From assembly GCF_024508335.1 (NCBI RefSeq), contig NZ_CP101988.1, forward strand, positions 124,001 to 188,000: 64,000 nt of DNA. Reading direction: 5' to 3'. The DNA comes from Cellulomonas chengniuliangii. GTDB lineage: Bacteria; Actinomycetota; Actinomycetes; Actinomycetales; Cellulomonadaceae. Under the pieces are notes generated by a model that was given only the letters and a program-made list of their open reading frames with translations, made no database searches and had not been told where the DNA came from. Positions 53,501 to 60,451 of this stretch are shown one piece after another (within the stretch, counting starts at the first letter, position 1; every line of letters starts with the position of its first letter). A program made the translations under genes and the position numbers.

Positions 53501-54978
53501 CCTCGACCTACGCCCCGGCGCCCTCGTCCTCGGGGCTCGACGAGTCGCGGGCCTGGGCGGCTGGCGAGTCCGACGAGCAGCCAGCCGAGCAGGCGCCGGC
53601 CTGGGAGCCGACGCAGGCATACCAGGAGCCGACACACGAGGTTCCGGCCCCGGTCCAGGACGTCGCCCCGCAGGCGCAGCCCTGGCAGGAGGACGCCCCC
53701 GCGGAGTCGCTGTGGAGCGCGCCGGAGCAGACCGCAGAGCCGGCATGGCAGCAGCCCGCCGCGCCTCAGCCCGCCGCACCGCAGTGGGACGAGACGCCGG
53801 CCGCGCCGGTCGCCGACGCCCCGTGGCAGCCGGCTGTCGTCGAGGAGAGCGCCCCAGCGTGGGGCCGCCGCCGTTCGGCAGCGCAGTCTGAGCCGGTCGA
53901 GGCCTCTTGGTCGCAGCCGGTCCCGGAGCTGGTCGAAGACGAGCCGGCGCAGGTCTACCGCGACCGCGACTCGTACGCCCAGACGGAGATGTTCACGCCG
54001 GTCGAGGCAGAGGCAGTGGCCGAGGCGCACGCCGTCGAGCCCGTCATCGCGCACGAGCCGGTCGTCCCCGCATGGGCGCCGTCGATGCCGATGTCGACCG
54101 GTCCCGCGCCCGCCTTCACGGACCTGGTGCAGGGCGACGACGACAGCGACGACTCGAAGGGCCGTCGTCGGTGGAGCCTGTTCGGCCGCAAGAAGGCTGA
54201 CGGCTCGCCGGAGTCGCGACCGACGTCGTCCGTCCCGTCGTTCCACCCGGACCCCCCGGCGCCGCCGGCCCAGCCCGCGCCCGGCACGTTCGCCCCGCGG
54301 CAGTCCGCATGGTCGACGGAGCAGGCCGAGCCCGCCGCGACGCCTGCCCCGGGCCTGGTGCGCCGGTCCTCGGTGACGTCTCCCGCCGCCGAGCCCTCGG
54401 GCTGGACGCCGCCGCCCACGCTCCCGGAGGAGCCCGCAGCCCCGGCCCAGCCGCCGCAGCAGGTCTCGTCGTTCTTCCGCCCGCAGGGTCCTGCGGCGAC
54501 AGCCCCCGCGTCGTGGACGCCGCCCGAGTGGTCGGGTCGCGGTCCTGCGGCCCCGGCTGCCGGCCAGCCGCCCGCTCCGCGCTCGGCGCCCCCGTCGGCC
54601 GCTCCACGGATCGGCGCGCTGGACGACGAGGTCGCCGCGATGCTGGCGCTGCGGTCCGACATCCAGGAGCAGGCGCTCTCCGAGCTCAGCCAGCTCTCTG
54701 CCTACCGCCCCAGTGCGGTCAACGGCTCGACCGGTTCCGCCTCGCTCACCAAGCGGGTGCCGGTCGCGATTCCCGAGTCACCGCCCCTGGTGACCCAGGA
54801 GGCCACCGGGGCCACCGGGCGCGACGCCGACCAGCTGCGCACGCGGCTGTCGAGCTTCCAGTCCGGGACGTCTCGCGGGCGTCGGGCGGCGGAGGCGCCG
54901 ATCGACTCCCCGAACCGTCACGAATCCGATCCCCTGGTCGAACAAGACCAGAACAACCCGTCGTCCCCGACATGGTGA
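50539..54978 (+). CDS. cvnA: Conservon sensor-kinase-like protein CvnA, giant tail
   Basis: A 1479-residue sensor protein, first gene of a conservon. TM1 is at residues 10-32, an extracellular nitrate/nitrite-sensing-like domain runs to about 298, TM2 spans about 300-326, followed by HAMP, a coiled linker, LFRLDHLATRMRRNAESLLV (dimerisation His region), and the GHKL ATPase (N-box HLLAELLENATIFSEPETPV; G1 DHGLGMSDQELE; G2 LGLFVVGRLSHRLG). These proteins bind ATP and signal to CvnB-D. The tail from about 620 to 1479 is low-complexity, rich in Pro, Ala, Glu and Trp, with degenerate W-[DEN]-x-P units around 847-937 and 1017-1104. ATG start 50539. Confidence 0.92.
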   Translation: MLRRLGIRAKVLAVLAVPMIVLLAAGAYISYDGLRTARSAAAAATVVEVLEGYAPLGVALQQERALSVVNDRDREQLEAARAATNAALAAVKPLTARVDFSQFPSDVVSAFQEAQLSHNESIGAVRELVDSDANTTTLTRGYNTIIQGQISLVSQIADSLENRELGRYVGAYHALMVTAEDLVNELALATSIIRTQGNSDSVLRSYATQTASTEISRDATRVRLASLGQRSLRLPVDDPTSAFNRKRALVSEAAPGSNLPAIDALTEDVNKQLSTISEVSGKVLASAKVVAAKASSEARNTAIVTIAIAVVAALASFAFAIVVSRGIVNPLRRLTGAAQDVRDQLPKLVEQVTVPGEGPGLELVQIPVDSSDEVGQLAAAFNSVNATTLQVAQEQAALRGSIAEMFVNVARRDQVLLNRQLSFIDSLERAEEDPNTLANLFRLDHLATRMRRNAESLLVLAGIDSGRRVRDAMPLSDVIRTASSEIEQYDRIELDLPVDPLMHGFNALGAAHLLAELLENATIFSEPETPVEVKTGVIGEFVVVQILDHGLGMSDQELEAANIKIRSTAASDALGAQRLGLFVVGRLSHRLGAEIRLAKSQRGTGTVTTVRFPVTLFAATEGPAYGSTQQSPPTLTASSEPVQERSRPREDEAPVVEPVNLAALTDGATSLGLPRRRLRDDDSGEMPLAGSLPKRSAKTFDEDNIVLPAPTEARLSPELSAEGTGWTPAIAAAPSAGLPSRSRAATPAWQAPEDAPPAAAPTPSAPAERAGLFTGFRGRTEMPGVDMPRLSPRAAAEALAAPAAPAPAPAQPVAPPPADAPPQRRSALGFEIPGLVPDAPEGEETQVWTPSWSDTAETAYDEPASAHVAEPEQAPAPQWSTPTWDEPQAETPAWNDPTPVPAASWDQPVQAPTTSSPSWDEPAAPSWEQTTPAWEQAEQVASAAPVEEPVAPSPQTAYPDFTAYSGYTGWANPVDETRPAPQFTSPYSSTYAPAPSSSGLDESRAWAAGESDEQPAEQAPAWEPTQAYQEPTHEVPAPVQDVAPQAQPWQEDAPAESLWSAPEQTAEPAWQQPAAPQPAAPQWDETPAAPVADAPWQPAVVEESAPAWGRRRSAAQSEPVEASWSQPVPELVEDEPAQVYRDRDSYAQTEMFTPVEAEAVAEAHAVEPVIAHEPVVPAWAPSMPMSTGPAPAFTDLVQGDDDSDDSKGRRRWSLFGRKKADGSPESRPTSSVPSFHPDPPAPPAQPAPGTFAPRQSAWSTEQAEPAATPAPGLVRRSSVTSPAAEPSGWTPPPTLPEEPAAPAQPPQQVSSFFRPQGPAATAPASWTPPEWSGRGPAAPAAGQPPAPRSAPPSAAPRIGALDDEVAAMLALRSDIQEQALSELSQLSAYRPSAVNGSTGSASLTKRVPVAIPESPPLVTQEATGATGRDADQLRTRLSSFQSGTSRGRRAAEAPIDSPNRHESDPLVEQDQNNPSSPTW

Positions 54979-55024
54979 CGTATCAGCACGCAGTCAACCC
55001 CGGCTGCCACCGCAAGGAGGAAGT

Positions 55025-55474
55025 GTGACAGCGCTCAGCACCGAGGCAGCCAACTTCGGCTGGCTCCTGGACAACTTCGTCCGGACCGTGCCCGGGACCC
55101 GGCATACGCTGGTCGTTTCCGCCGACGGTCTCCTCATGGCCATGTCCGAACAGCTCGACCGGACCAGCGGCGACCAGCTCTCCGCGATCGTCTCCGGCAT
55201 GTCGAGCCTGACCCGAGGCGCCTCACGGCAGCTGCGCGCAGGCGAGGTCCGGCAGGCCATCGTCGAGATGGACAACCTGTTCCTCTTCCTGATGAGCGTC
55301 TCGAACGGGTCGGTCCTCGCGGTCGTCGCCGAGGCGAGCTGCGACGTCGGCCTCATCGGCTACGAGATGGCGATGCTCGTCTCGCGGACCGAGGCGACGC
55401 TGACCCCGCAGCTCATCAGCGAGATGCGTGGCCAGCTGCCCGTCGATGGCGCCACCCGGGCGCCGGTGGCGTGA
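55025..55474 (+). CDS. cvnB: Conservon roadblock/LC7 protein CvnB
   Basis: A 149-residue roadblock/LC7 fold protein: NFGWLLDNFVRTVPGTRHTL, VVSADGLLMAMSEQLDRTSG, DQLSAIVSGMSSLTRGASRQ, LFLFLMSVSNGSVLAVVAEA and YEMAMLVSRTEATLTPQLIS. In conservons CvnB is a regulatory partner of the small GTPase CvnD, like MglB for MglA. AAGGAGG lies upstream of the GTG start at 55025, one of the best ribosome-binding sites in the window, so it should be well translated. Its product is probably made from the same mRNA as cvnA. Confidence 0.93.
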   Translation: MTALSTEAANFGWLLDNFVRTVPGTRHTLVVSADGLLMAMSEQLDRTSGDQLSAIVSGMSSLTRGASRQLRAGEVRQAIVEMDNLFLFLMSVSNGSVLAVVAEASCDVGLIGYEMAMLVSRTEATLTPQLISEMRGQLPVDGATRAPVA

Positions 55475-55481
55475 TCTGACC

Positions 55482-55859
55482 ATGAGCGACCACGTGGAGT
55501 ACGAAGCCCGAACGGTCCGGCCCTACGCCGTGACCGGCGGGCGCGTGCGCTCGGCGCGATCCGACCTGCCTCTCGAGGCACTCGTCGAGGTCATGCCGGG
55601 CGCGGTCACGAGCCAAGGACTGCCCCCTGAGAAGAGGGCCATCCTTCAGCACGCAGCGCACACATACATCTCCGTCGCCGAGCTCTCGGCCCTGCTGCAC
55701 CTGCCGCTCGGCGTGGTGCGGATCCTGGTGGCTGACCTGGCCGACGCGAAGTTCATCCGTGTGCACACGTCCACACCGGTAGAGGTCCACACCGGTCAGT
55801 CCCCCGCCCTTTCCCTGAGCGTGCTGGAGAGTGTTCTCAATGGCATTTCCGCCCTCTGA
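55482..55859 (+). CDS. cvnC: Conservon DUF742 protein CvnC
   Basis: A 125-residue DUF742 protein. The sequence VRPYAVTGGRVRSARSDLPL EALVEVM is the DUF742 start, then PEKRAILQHAAHTYISVAEL SALLHLPLGVVRILVADLAD AKFI is a winged-helix-like DNA-binding or docking module. In Streptomyces conservons, CvnC links sensor and GTPase; its exact work is unclear. The ATG start at 55482 lies 7 bp after the CvnB stop. Its end overlaps the start of cvnD by 20 bp. Confidence 0.93.
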   Translation: MSDHVEYEARTVRPYAVTGGRVRSARSDLPLEALVEVMPGAVTSQGLPPEKRAILQHAAHTYISVAELSALLHLPLGVVRILVADLADAKFIRVHTSTPVEVHTGQSPALSLSVLESVLNGISAL

Positions 55860-56448
55860 CGCCGCTGTGGCCACGACGGCCGCTCCGGGCAACGTCGCTC
55901 CCACTGTTGTCAAGATCGTCGTCGCCGGCGGGTTCGCCGTCGGCAAGACGACCTTCATCGGGTCCATCTCCGACATCGAGCCGCTGAACACCGAGGCGGC
56001 CATGACGGAGCACTCGGTCGGCGTCGACGACGCTGGCGGGGTCTCGGACCGCAAGACCACCACCACGGTGGCGATGGACTTCGGTCGCATCGCGCTGCCG
56101 GGGTCGCTGTGGCTCTACCTGTTCGGCACGCCTGGCCAGGACCGCTTCCTCTTCATGTGGGACGACCTGGTGCGCGGTGCGATCGGCGCGGTCGTCCTGG
56201 TGGACACCGACCGGCTCGACCAGTGCTTCCCGGCTGTCGACTACTTCGAGAGCCGCGGCATCCCGTTCGTCGTGGGGGTCAACTGCTTCGACGGCGTCGC
56301 CAAGCACCAGCTGGACGACGTCCGCGAGGCACTCGCCATCCCGCCGCACGTGCCCGTGCTCTACACCGACGCCCGTTCGCGGGCGGCCACGAAGCACGCG
56401 CTCATCGCTCTCGTGCAGCTCGCGATGGAGCGGCTGCGAGGCGCCTGA
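55840..56448 (+). CDS. cvnD: Conservon small GTPase CvnD
   Basis: A 202-residue Ras-like P-loop GTPase. G1 is GGFAVGKT (residues 30-37), the switch-I region is NTEAAMTEHSVGVDDAGGVS DRKTTTTVAMDFGRI, G3 is FGTPGQDRFLF, and the G4 N-x-x-D type is GVNCFDGVAKHQ. In conservons it is the GTP-binding output switch, paired with CvnB as its likely activator. The ATG at 55840 overlaps cvnC by 20 bp (a GTG at 55831 is also possible). A terminator ends the cluster just downstream. Confidence 0.93.
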   Translation: MAFPPSDAAVATTAAPGNVAPTVVKIVVAGGFAVGKTTFIGSISDIEPLNTEAAMTEHSVGVDDAGGVSDRKTTTTVAMDFGRIALPGSLWLYLFGTPGQDRFLFMWDDLVRGAIGAVVLVDTDRLDQCFPAVDYFESRGIPFVVGVNCFDGVAKHQLDDVREALAIPPHVPVLYTDARSRAATKHALIALVQLAMERLRGA

Positions 56449-56461
56449 CGCACCGCCTCGC

Positions 56462-56497
56462 CTCCGGCCGGCCCACCCTCGCGGTGGCCGGCCGGAG
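56462..56497 (+). terminator. Terminator of the conservon
   Basis: CTCCGGCCGGCCCACC (56462-56477) pairs with GGTGGCCGGCCGGAG (56483-56497), one bulged base. It starts 13 bp after the cvnD stop. Confidence 0.8.
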
Positions 56498-56597
56498 TCA
56501 TGCCCGGCCACGTGCGCTGCCTGCTGTCCGGGCTGCCGCACCGGGTGTCGGGGGCGGGCTGCCCATGACCTCCAGGTCCTCTGGTTAGGGTGGCGGC

Positions 56598-57074
56598 GTG
56601 CGGGTCTACGTCGACGGATCGGCGCTCACCCGGTACCTCGACATGGTGCGCGGGTCGGCGCAGTGGCGCGCCTGGGCGACCCCTCGGGAGGCCGATCTGC
56701 GCGTGAGCGCGATCTCTCGTGCCGAGTTGCGGATCGCCACCCTGCACGCCACGTCCGCGCAACGAGTCCGTGCCCGTGACGACCTCGACCGGATCGAGGT
56801 GCTGCGCATCAGCGACCAGGCCCTCGCCTGGGCCACGAACGTGACGGGTGTGCTCAGCCCGTTCGCCGCGGCCCACCTGGGCATGGCGATGACCCATCGG
56901 GATGTGACGGCCGTCGCGACCTATCACGGGCGGCTCGCGCGACTGGCCGCGCTGCACGGGCTCCGCGTGGTGTCCCCGGGCCTGCCCGACGGCTGGTGGG
57001 AGCAGCACGCGCCGGCCACGCTGCCCTCGCCCCGTGTCCCGGTGGGCGACCCCGCGCCATCCCGCACCGGCTGA
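56598..57074 (+). CDS. PIN-domain protein with a degenerate active site
   Basis: A 158-residue VapC-like PIN fold. The start MRVYVDGSALTRYLDMV gives the first acidic residue (D6), and VSAISRAELRIATLHA gives E43. The usual third Asp (LDAIHLATA) is LSPFAAAHLGMAM, and the usual final Asp (TYDxRL) is TYHGRLARLAALHGLRVVSP, so two of four metal ligands are missing. No antitoxin-sized gene precedes it. Either it is an inactive relic or it has another role. The GTG start at 56598 lies 150 bp after cvnD. The end is 23 bp before tRNA-Ser. Confidence 0.75.
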   Translation: MRVYVDGSALTRYLDMVRGSAQWRAWATPREADLRVSAISRAELRIATLHATSAQRVRARDDLDRIEVLRISDQALAWATNVTGVLSPFAAAHLGMAMTHRDVTAVATYHGRLARLAALHGLRVVSPGLPDGWWEQHAPATLPSPRVPVGDPAPSRTG

Positions 57075-57097
57075 CGTGCCAGAATGTCGGCGCACCA

Positions 57098-57189
57098 GGA
57101 GGGCTGGCTGAGCGGCCGAAAGCGACGGTCTTGAAAACCGTTGGGGCGGGACAACCCCGTCCTCGTGGGTTCGAATCCCACGCCCTCCG
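57098..57189 (+). tRNA. tRNA-Ser(UGA)
   Basis: A class II tRNA: acceptor GGAGGGC with GCCCTCC, anticodon loop CTTGAAA (anticodon TGA at 57132-57134), a long variable arm (GGGGCGGG/CCCCGTCC), and the T-arm GTGGGTTCGAATCCCAC. The discriminator is G at 57189 and CCA is not encoded. Confidence 0.95.
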
Positions 57190-57432
57190 CGTACGACGAG
57201 CACCTCGGGGTCGGCGAGCAGCGCGACGGAGAGTCCGAGGTACAGCGTCGCTGCGGCTGTCCGAGCGCTCGCGCCCAGGTCCGCAGGTCCTGGGCGACGG
57301 TCGCGTTGGGGAGCGACCCGATGCCTTCCATGCTCACGCCGACCCGGCGCGCCGCAGGCCGGTCACCAGGCCTGCCCTGACCTTGAACGTCACGTCCTCG
57401 ACGGCGACGCCCTCGCCTTGCCGCTTGGTCAT
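57186..57432 (-). pseudogene. Remnant: ABC-transporter ATPase, three fragments
   Basis: Three pieces of one ABC ATPase lie in order on the minus strand but in different frames. The N-terminus MTKRQGEGVAVEDVTFKVRA plus GLVTG starts at 57432; PAARRVGVSMEGIGSLPNAT plus VAQDLRTWARALGQPQ (the region after the Walker A loop) follows; LYLGLSVALLADPEVLVV (just before Walker B) ends at about 57186. The Walker A, signature and everything after Walker B are missing, and the last fragment stops at the end of tRNA-Ser. The ABC assignment is by motif recognition. Confidence 0.7.
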
Positions 57433-57568
57433 CGCTTCGCGCACTTTCGCAGGCGCGCTGAGGTCGACGCGGGTCGCCGTGCGTGGGGCGCGGCCCGCGG
57501 TTCGACCGGCGTGGCGCCCACCCCTCACCCGGCCGATCGTGTGGGCGCCCCATGGCATCCTCACCCGA
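57433..57568. other. Gap upstream of the remnant
   Basis: This 136-bp stretch before the alpha/beta-hydrolase gene has no recognised gene. It would have carried the start region of the ABC gene. Confidence 0.4.
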
Positions 57569-58399
57569 GTGAGCACCAACCCTCAGACCTCCCTGACCGC
57601 AGACGCCCGGACCAGCCCACTGCACACCGTCACGCGAGGCGAGGGCGCCCCTGTGCTGCTGGTCCATGGGTTCGGCGTGGACCACCGGCTCCTCACGAGC
57701 CTCGACGGGACCTTCGCGGAGGCGGGGCGCAGGCGCGTGTACGTGGACCTACCGGGCATGGGGCTGAGCCCGGCCGGGCCGGAGATCACCGGTAGCGATG
57801 CCGTGGTGGACGCGGTGGCCGGCGCCGCGCAACGCGCGTTCGGAGATGAGCCCTTCGCGCTCGTGGGCTCGTCCTTCGGGGGCATGGTGGCGCGGGCCCT
57901 GGCCCATCGGCTCCGGGAGCAGGTGACCGGGCTGGCGTTGCTCGCGCCGCTCGTCGTGGCCGGCGCCGGCAGGTCGGGTCTGCCGCTCAAGACCACGCTC
58001 GTCGAGGACCCGGACCTGCTGGCGAGCCTCGATCCTGAGGACGCCGCCGACTACGCGGAGATGGCCGTCATCCAGTCCCCAGAGGGCTGGGCGAGGTTCT
58101 GGGCGCACGCCCTGCCGGGCATCCGCCGTGCGGACCAGGCGGCAATGGATCGCATCCGGGCCGGTTACGAGCTGACGGCGGAGCCCGAGCAGGGGGCGGC
58201 TCCCTGGACGCGCCCGACGTTGATCGTCTCCGGGCGCCAGGACCACGTGGTCGGGTACGCCGATGTGGTCGGCATCCTCGAGCACTACCCGCGAGCGACG
58301 TGGGTGGTGCTCGACGAGGCCGGCCACAACGTCCACCTCGACCAGCCGGAGCTCGTCGCAGCGCTGCTCGCCGAGTGGCTCGAGCGTGTCGGGCGGTGA
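57569..58399 (+). CDS. Alpha/beta-hydrolase
   Basis: A 276-residue hydrolase with the typical fold: oxyanion region APVLLVHGFGVDHRLLTSLD (HGFG), nucleophile elbow GSSFGGMVARALAHR (Ser), acid in IVSGRQDHVVGYADVVGILE (Asp) and the His in VVLDEAGHNVHLDQP. It could be an esterase, lipase or haloperoxidase-like enzyme. The GTG start at 57569 gives a normal N-terminus. It starts 137 bp upstream of the ABC remnant, which lies on the other strand. Confidence 0.85.
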   Translation: MSTNPQTSLTADARTSPLHTVTRGEGAPVLLVHGFGVDHRLLTSLDGTFAEAGRRRVYVDLPGMGLSPAGPEITGSDAVVDAVAGAAQRAFGDEPFALVGSSFGGMVARALAHRLREQVTGLALLAPLVVAGAGRSGLPLKTTLVEDPDLLASLDPEDAADYAEMAVIQSPEGWARFWAHALPGIRRADQAAMDRIRAGYELTAEPEQGAAPWTRPTLIVSGRQDHVVGYADVVGILEHYPRATWVVLDEAGHNVHLDQPELVAALLAEWLERVGR

Positions 58400-58416
58400 C
58401 GCCGCCGTGCCCGGGG

Positions 58417-58791
58417 TCAGTGCATGATGGTGGTCTGCTGGTACAGGGCGAGACGGGGCTGCCCGTCGAGCATCCGGTAGACGCTCGCCATCAGGGCGAC
58501 GAAGGGCTCGGCCTCGCCCTCGCGGTGGGCGCTGGCGCGGTAGACGAGGCCGGCTGACCCGCAGCCGAGCGCCACGAGCTGCGGGTCGGTGATCTCGTAG
58601 GAGCTCCACGGAGGCGCGTCGTCGAGGGTGGCGGCGATCGCGTCACGGTCGAGCACCATGCCGTTCACCAGCACCATGAGGGCGTCCGGCGTCATCAGCT
58701 CGCGGTAGAACGAGCCGCCGCGCGACTCGCACAGCGAGTCCCATCCGTGGCGTTCCAGCTCGAGGAGCTCTGCGAGGTCCGGGCCGTCCAT
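58417..58791 (-). CDS. NTF2/DUF4440-like small protein
   Basis: A 124-residue cone-shaped-fold protein. It begins DLAELLELERHGWDSLCESR, then GSFYRELMTPDALMVLVNGM VLDRDAIAATLDDAPPWSSY and VYRMLDGQPRLALYQQTT, the SnoaL/DUF4440 style of nuclear-transport-factor-2-like proteins. The role, enzyme or binder, is unknown. ATG start 58791. It is convergent with the hydrolase gene, 17 bp apart, and divergent from the transporter gene. Confidence 0.8.
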   Translation of the reverse strand: MDGPDLAELLELERHGWDSLCESRGGSFYRELMTPDALMVLVNGMVLDRDAIAATLDDAPPWSSYEITDPQLVALGCGSAGLVYRASAHREGEAEPFVALMASVYRMLDGQPRLALYQQTTIMH

Positions 58792-58890
58792 GGTCCGAGG
58801 CTAGGCCCCCGATCCGTCGTCCGCGCGGTCCTGGCCACGCGCAGCGGGCGGGCCGGACGTCCCTGCAGGCGGAGGTCAAACCCCATCACA

Positions 58891-60180
58891 ATGGTGCCCG
58901 TGCCCCTGGAACCGAATGACGACGAGCTCGAGCTGATCCGGCAATCCGGTGCGGCGCTCCGCGTGGGCCGGCTCAGCCTCGCCTCCGGCACCGGCAGCTA
59001 CCGCGTGAAGGCCTCGATGTCCCGGGTCGCCCGCGCCCTGGGCGTCGACCGGCACGAGGCGCATGTGACGCTCACCGAGATCACGACCACCTCGCACCGC
59101 GGCCGCAGCTTCCGCACCGAGGTCGCCGAGGTGCGGTCCATCGGCATCAACGCCGACCGCCTCTCCGCGCTCGAGCAGATGGTCTCCCGCCTGGACGACG
59201 CGTACCGCACCACAGGCCAGATCGCGTCGGTGGACGACGTCAACCGGCAGCTCGACCAGATCGCCGCACGACGGCCGCTGTACCCGGCGCTGCTCAACGC
59301 GCTGTGGTCGTCGATCGCCTGTGCGGCGTTCGCCTTCCTCAACAACGGCGGCGTGATCGAGCTGTGCGGGGTGTTCCTCGGCGCGGGCCTGGGGCAGCTC
59401 GCCCGACGCGCGATGCTGCACCGCGGCTACAACCAGTTCGGCGTGACGATGATCGCGGCTGCCGTGGCCTGCTTTGTGTACCTGGGGTTCGTCCTCACGC
59501 TCTCGACGCTCGGCCTGACCGATTCGCAGCACCAGGCCGGGTACGTGTCAGCGGTCCTGTTCCTCATCCCCGGGTTCGCGCTGGTCACCGGCGCGCTCGA
59601 CCTCGCCAAGCTGGACTTCTCCGCGGGGGTGGCCCGGCTCGTCTACGCGATGATGCTGCTCACCTCGGCGGCGCTCGCCGTGTGGGGCGTCTCGGCAGCG
59701 CTGGGCGTGACGCCCGACCCGGTCAGCCCGATCGACGTGGCGCCGTGGGTGCTGCTGGTGCTGCGGCTGCTGGCGAGCTTCTTCGGCGTGCTGGGCTTCG
59801 CGCTCATGTTCAACAGCCCGTGGCGGATGGCCGTGGGCGCCGCGAGCGTGGGGATGGTCGCGAACGTCGTGCGCATCGAGCTGGTCGACGCGGGCTTCGT
59901 GGCGCAGGGCGCCGCAGCCGTGGCGGCCCTGCTGGTGGGGATCCTGGCCGCGTGGGTGGCGCCGCGCATGCGGGTCCCGAGGATCACGATCTCGGTGCCG
60001 GCCGTCGTCATCATGGTGCCCGGCGTGACGGCGTACCGGGCGGTCTTCTACCTATCCAACGGCGACACCACGCAGGCCCTCGCGTACGGCTTCCAGGCGG
60101 CGTTGGTGGTCACCGCGATCGCCATCGGCCTCGCAGTCGCACGGATGCTGACCGACAAGGCGTGGGCGTTCGAGCGCTGA
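58891..60180 (+). CDS. Threonine/serine exporter (ThrE family)
   Basis: A 429-residue protein with the single-chain ThrE layout. The N-terminal soluble domain of about 140 residues (ELIRQSGAALRVGRLSLASG, VARALGVDRHEAHVTLTEIT, NRQLDQIAARRPLYPALLNA) is followed by about 10 membrane helices, including VSAVLFLIPGFALVTGALDL and VPAVVIMVPGVTAYRAVFYL, the conserved P-G-F/P-G-V repeats. ThrE-family members export threonine and serine in Corynebacterium. GGAGG lies 15 bp before the ATG at 58891. It is convergent with nothing and followed by tRNA-Ser(GCU) 52 bp on. Confidence 0.9.
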   Translation: MVPVPLEPNDDELELIRQSGAALRVGRLSLASGTGSYRVKASMSRVARALGVDRHEAHVTLTEITTTSHRGRSFRTEVAEVRSIGINADRLSALEQMVSRLDDAYRTTGQIASVDDVNRQLDQIAARRPLYPALLNALWSSIACAAFAFLNNGGVIELCGVFLGAGLGQLARRAMLHRGYNQFGVTMIAAAVACFVYLGFVLTLSTLGLTDSQHQAGYVSAVLFLIPGFALVTGALDLAKLDFSAGVARLVYAMMLLTSAALAVWGVSAALGVTPDPVSPIDVAPWVLLVLRLLASFFGVLGFALMFNSPWRMAVGAASVGMVANVVRIELVDAGFVAQGAAAVAALLVGILAAWVAPRMRVPRITISVPAVVIMVPGVTAYRAVFYLSNGDTTQALAYGFQAALVVTAIAIGLAVARMLTDKAWAFER

Positions 60181-60232
60181 TCAGCAGCCACTTTGCAGCG
60201 TGACGACCCGGCCAGGTACCCTGTGCGAGCCT

Positions 60233-60321
60233 GGAGACGTCGCATAGCCAGGTCTAGTGCGCGACCCTGCTAAGGTCGTGAAGGGGCAACCCTTCCGTGG
60301 GTTCAAATCCCACCGTCTCCG
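60233..60321 (+). tRNA. tRNA-Ser(GCU)
   Basis: A class II tRNA: acceptor GGAGACG with CGTCTCC, anticodon stem GCGACC/GGTCGT around CTGCTAA (anticodon GCT at 60269-60271), a long variable arm (GAAGGGGCAACCCTTC) and the T-arm GTGGGTTCAAATCCCAC. The discriminator is G at 60321, followed by an encoded CCA (60322-60324). Confidence 0.95.
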
Positions 60322-60346
60322 CCAGATTTCGCACGTAGCAGTGCAC

Positions 60347-60390
60347 GCGAGAACCCCCGATGAGCAGCAATTCGTCGGGGGTTCTCTCGC
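60347..60390 (+). terminator. Terminator after tRNA-Ser(GCU)
   Basis: GCGAGAACCCCCGA (60347-60360) pairs with TCGGGGGTTCTCTCGC (60375-60390), with a two-base bulge. It lies 26 bp after the tRNA. Confidence 0.8.
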
Positions 60391-60451
60391 GTCTGAAGGA
60401 GGTCGTTCGTGGCGCGCGCCCATTGCGCCAGGGAGCCGCTACGTTGACGAC

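Noticed and set aside
53080-53850. Repeats in cvnA as a CRISPR or insertion
   Set aside because: The repeats are degenerate coding repeats (W-x-x-P) in frame in a protein tail.
49324-54246. A very long open frame on the minus strand across cvnA
   Set aside because: Past the quinone oxidoreductase start at 50355 it is Arg/Gly-rich sequence opposite the low-stop, high-GC cvnA gene. No domain is visible and cvnA fits the conserved conservon order.
56598-57189. A toxin-antitoxin pair including the PIN protein
   Set aside because: There is no antitoxin-sized frame with a ribosome-binding site upstream, and the active site is incomplete.
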